Shown: positions 15,057 through 16,989 of the stretch, in pieces
Layout: each line of letters starts with the position of its first letter
Position numbering within the stretch: position 1 is the stretch's first letter
Assembly: GCA_964537825.1 (NCBI GenBank)
Contig: CAZIDL010000056.1
Span: forward strand, 1-16,989
Direction of reading: 5' to 3'
DNA length: 16,989 bases
From: CAZIDL01 sp964537825
GTDB taxonomy: Bacteria > Bacteroidota > Bacteroidia > Flavobacteriales_D > CAYVSK01
Translations under genes and position numbers: made by a program
Notes under the pieces: generated by a model
The model's input: the letters and a program-made list of their open reading frames with translations, nothing else
Told to the model about the DNA's origin: nothing
Database searches by the model: none

Positions 15057-15988
15057 GCAATAGCAAGGAAGAACTCCTCCGAAGGATCGAGGAAAGGGAC
15101 CAGGAACGAGGTCAGAACCCGTTAACGAGCTTGGAAGGTGCCCTCCATCAAAAACCTGTCACCTATTGGGAATATATCGGAACCGATATCCTCCTCAACC
15201 TGCAGAACCCTCGGACGGAATTCCCGGACGAGAAGGTCTTCATCATGTACCATCAGGTGACCGAGCTTTTCTTCAAGATGATGCGGCACGAACTGGACCA
15301 GGTCCTGGAGATGGAGAAGCCATCGGGGAAGGCCATCGATGAACACATCCGGCGGGTGAACCGATATGCCGGGATCCTCACCACCTCCTTCGACATCATG
15401 CGCGACGGGATGGACCCTGAGCAGTACGACCAGTTCCGCTTGTCCCTGAGCCCGGCCAGCGGCTTCCAGAGCGCCCAGTACCGAATGCTCGAGCTCCAGT
15501 GTACGGACCTGGACCGATTGGTCCACAAGGATGAGCGGGAGCAAGTTCCGAAGGACGCCGACCCCGCAGAATGGTTCGACGAACTCTATTGGCAGGAGGC
15601 AGGGACTGACCCACGAACGGGCGAGAAGAGCCAGATGCTGAGCCTTTTCGAAGAACGATACCGGGATGAACTGATCCGACTGATGAGGACGTACCGCTCA
15701 AAGAACCTTCGCTCCCTATGGCATCAGCTCCCGAAAAAAGAGCGGCACGATGAATTGGAGCATAGTCTTCGGAACCTGGACCATACCCTGAACGTGGAAT
15801 GGCCCCTCGTCCATCTGCGAACGGCCGAACATTACCTCGAGAGCGGGCAGGAACAGAAGACCGCTACCGGGGGGAGTCACTGGAAGAAATACCTCCATCC
15901 GGCCCATCAACGACGGATCTTTTTTCCGGAGCTTTGGAGCAAAAAGGAACTAGAAGAATGGGGGAAGGATGAGAGAGCATTTCAATAA
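15053..15988 (+). CDS. kynA: Tryptophan 2,3-dioxygenase
   Basis: Heme-dependent enzyme that opens the indole ring of L-tryptophan with O2 to give N-formylkynurenine, the first step of kynurenine catabolism. The 311-residue protein has TYWEYIGTDILLNLQ (37-51), FIMYHQVTELFFKMMRHELDQV (from 63) with the active-site H67, SPASGFQSAQYRMLEL (133-148), a likely heme-ligand H254 in PLVHLR, and the substrate-loop ATGGS (271-275). Length is ordinary for the family; the C-terminal region is diverged from the better-known bacterial forms. The ATG overlaps the MarR stop (ATGA). No other kynurenine-pathway gene is in the window. A heme enzyme that uses O2 cotranscribed with a globin suggests a shared oxygen- or heme-related control. 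Confidence 0.94.
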   Translation: MSNSKEELLRRIEERDQERGQNPLTSLEGALHQKPVTYWEYIGTDILLNLQNPRTEFPDEKVFIMYHQVTELFFKMMRHELDQVLEMEKPSGKAIDEHIRRVNRYAGILTTSFDIMRDGMDPEQYDQFRLSLSPASGFQSAQYRMLELQCTDLDRLVHKDEREQVPKDADPAEWFDELYWQEAGTDPRTGEKSQMLSLFEERYRDELIRLMRTYRSKNLRSLWHQLPKKERHDELEHSLRNLDHTLNVEWPLVHLRTAEHYLESGQEQKTATGGSHWKKYLHPAHQRRIFFPELWSKKELEEWGKDERAFQ

Positions 15989-16012
15989 GATGGAGAAGTT
16001 AAGAGGCGAGAT

Positions 16013-16041
16013 CCCAAATCCCAAACTCAAAAGTCCAAAAC
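16013..16041. repeat. Degenerate 7-8-nt tandem repeat (CCCAAA-like)
   Basis: Four units follow one another: CCCAAAT (16013-16019), CCCAAAC (16020-16026), TCAAAAG (16027-16033), TCCAAAAC (16034-16041). It lies in the 113-nt gap between tryptophan dioxygenase and ctaB. On the minus strand it reads as TTTGG-type repeats, a style of intergenic filler repeat I recall from Bacteroidota and other genomes. Function unknown; no coding potential on either strand is credited. Confidence 0.5.
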
Positions 16042-16076
16042 CACGGTTCGAACGAAGGACCGATCGAGCAAGTCCA

Positions 16077-16084
16077 TAACTTTG
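16077..16084 (+). promoter_or_regulatory. -7 box upstream of ctaB
   Basis: TAACTTTG matches the Bacteroidota -7 consensus TAnnTTTG exactly and ends 17 nt before the ctaB ATG at 16102. No TTG is found at the expected -33 distance, so only the -7 element is supported. It suggests ctaB is transcribed separately from the tryptophan dioxygenase operon. Confidence 0.45.
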
Positions 16085-16101
16085 CAAAGAGCTCCGTTCG
16101 C

Positions 16102-16989
16102 ATGCTGGCCGACCGTCCATACGCTTTATCGACCCTGAGCTTGACCAGCTTTTTCAAGGATCTGGCCCTTCTCTTCAAAGTCCGCCTCACCTTTTTGGTG
16201 GTCCTCACCTCGGTATTGGGTGCCCTCATCCCCATGAGCGGGCTTGCTTGGGGTATGCTTTCGATCCTCGCTCTCTCCGGGATATTGGTAACGGGAGCTT
16301 CGAACGCTTTCAACCAAGTGTTCGAACGGGAGCACGATGCTAAGATGAGCCGCACGGCGGAACGACCGGTGGCCACGGGGCGTTTTCCCGTTCCTTTGGC
16401 CTTGGTCATCGCCACGATCAGTGGATCGCTGGGTATTTTCCTTCTCGGTTTTTACACCAACATCCTGGCCAGCATCCTGGCCTTGATGGCGTTGCTCTCG
16501 TACGCCTTCGTCTACACTCCCCTCAAACGGATCACCCCATGGGCGGTGCTCGTGGGTGCATTTCCGGGCGCCATCCCTCCCATGCTCGGATGGGTGGCCG
16601 TGACCGGGGATTTCGGGCCAGGTCCCGGAGCTCTCTTCGCCGTCCAGTTCATGTGGCAGTTCCCCCATTTCTGGACCATCGCCTGGGTGGCGAACGAAGA
16701 TTACCAAAAGGCCGGGTTCAGGCTCCTTCCCACGAAAGAGGGCCCCGGAAGAACGGACGCCTTTCTGATCCTTCTCTACTCCCTCTTTATGATCCCCACA
16801 GGATTGTTACCCTGGTCCTTTGGGATCAGCGGGGCGGGCAGTGCGATATTCGCAACGGTCCTGGGGGTTATTTGCCTGATACCAGCGTTCAAACTCTATC
16901 GAAGCTGGGAAAAGAAAGACGCGAAAAGGGTGATGTTCGCTTCCTTTGCATACTTACCGATGGTTCTGATCGCTTACGTGATCGATAAG
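16102..16989 (+). CDS. ctaB: Protoheme IX farnesyltransferase (heme O synthase), 3' end cut by window edge
   Basis: UbiA-family inner-membrane prenyltransferase that attaches farnesyl to heme B, giving heme O for cytochrome oxidases. From the ATG at 16102 the frame is open to the window edge for 296 codons with no stop. Signatures are SNAFNQVFEREHDAKMSRT (68-85) with the metal-binding N71 and D79, then AERPVATGR, YTPLKR (138-143), FPGAIPPMLGW (154-164), and QFMWQFPHFWTIAWV (182-196). The final KRVMFASFAYLPMVLIAY matches the last helix of the family, so only a few residues are probably missing. Multiple membrane helices are evident. Genes for terminal oxidase assembly often follow in this phylum, but lie beyond the window. 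The same gene is also called cyoE. Confidence 0.95.
   Translation, partial: MLADRPYALSTLSLTSFFKDLALLFKVRLTFLVVLTSVLGALIPMSGLAWGMLSILALSGILVTGASNAFNQVFEREHDAKMSRTAERPVATGRFPVPLALVIATISGSLGIFLLGFYTNILASILALMALLSYAFVYTPLKRITPWAVLVGAFPGAIPPMLGWVAVTGDFGPGPGALFAVQFMWQFPHFWTIAWVANEDYQKAGFRLLPTKEGPGRTDAFLILLYSLFMIPTGLLPWSFGISGAGSAIFATVLGVICLIPAFKLYRSWEKKDAKRVMFASFAYLPMVLIAYVIDK

Noticed and set aside
15999..16415. 138-codon minus-strand open frame running through the tandem repeat and the start of ctaB
   Set aside because: Its C-terminal FEFGIWDLAS is simply the translated intergenic repeat, and the rest is antisense to ctaB.
16126..16707. 193-codon minus-strand open frame opposite ctaB
   Set aside because: Antisense to a prenyltransferase with all expected motifs; low-complexity charged translation.
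1..16989. Abundant GATC and GGATC sequences throughout
   Set aside because: Explained by heavy use of ATC for isoleucine and GAT/GGG-type codons before it; no clustering at a particular site was evident by eye.
1..16989. tRNA, rRNA, CRISPR, insertion sequences or attachment sites
   Set aside because: None found: coding is nearly continuous and the few gaps (at most about 113 nt) show no such structures.

Overview
The window is about 17 kb of compact, GC-rich bacterial DNA with no RNA genes, mobile elements or CRISPR. It looks like chromosomal core and surface-polysaccharide DNA from a member of the Bacteroidota, probably a high-GC relative of the Flavobacteriales. The evidence is several -7 boxes of the Bacteroidota type TAnnTTTG in intergenic DNA, few visible Shine-Dalgarno sequences, two outer-membrane proteins of the RemB/Wzi-like type common in that phylum, and gene families typical of it. 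The genus cannot be named from the sequence.

Layout. (A) 1-1401, minus strand: cysC then cysD (cysD runs off the left edge), making APS and PAPS from sulfate. (B) 1402-1503: a short divergent regulatory region with a promoter on each strand. (C) 1504-13573, plus strand: ten genes with gaps of 22 nt or less and four ATGA stop/start overlaps, so probably one long operon. It holds deoC, an aldehyde dehydrogenase and an in-frame catalytically dead ALDH-like partner, an SLC13-type permease with two RCK_C domains, cysQ, gmd, a GDP-L-fucose synthase gene, a RemB/Wzi-like outer-membrane protein, a WecA/MraY-type phospho-sugar transferase, and a second RemB/Wzi-like protein. (D) 13649-15988, plus strand: a four-gene operon with a 4-TM membrane protein, a group III truncated haemoglobin, a MarR regulator with a four-cysteine tail, and tryptophan 2,3-dioxygenase. 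A perfect 7+7 palindrome sits just before its first start codon. (E) 16102 to the right edge: heme O synthase (ctaB), nearly complete, behind its own -7 box.

How the genes fit together. Sulfate entry (SLC13), activation (cysD, cysC) and removal of the PAP by-product (cysQ) surround a GDP-fucose pathway, a lipid-linked sugar transferase and outer-membrane polysaccharide or adhesion proteins. The simplest reading, an inference, is a module for a surface glycan containing fucose and possibly sulfated; no sulfotransferase or polymerase is visible here. The downstream operon and ctaB share heme or oxygen chemistry: a globin, a heme dioxygenase and heme O synthesis.

The most unusual points are the ALDH pair, which looks like the two-domain ALDH16 architecture split by a single in-frame stop codon, and the globin/Cys4-MarR/tryptophan dioxygenase operon with its candidate operator.
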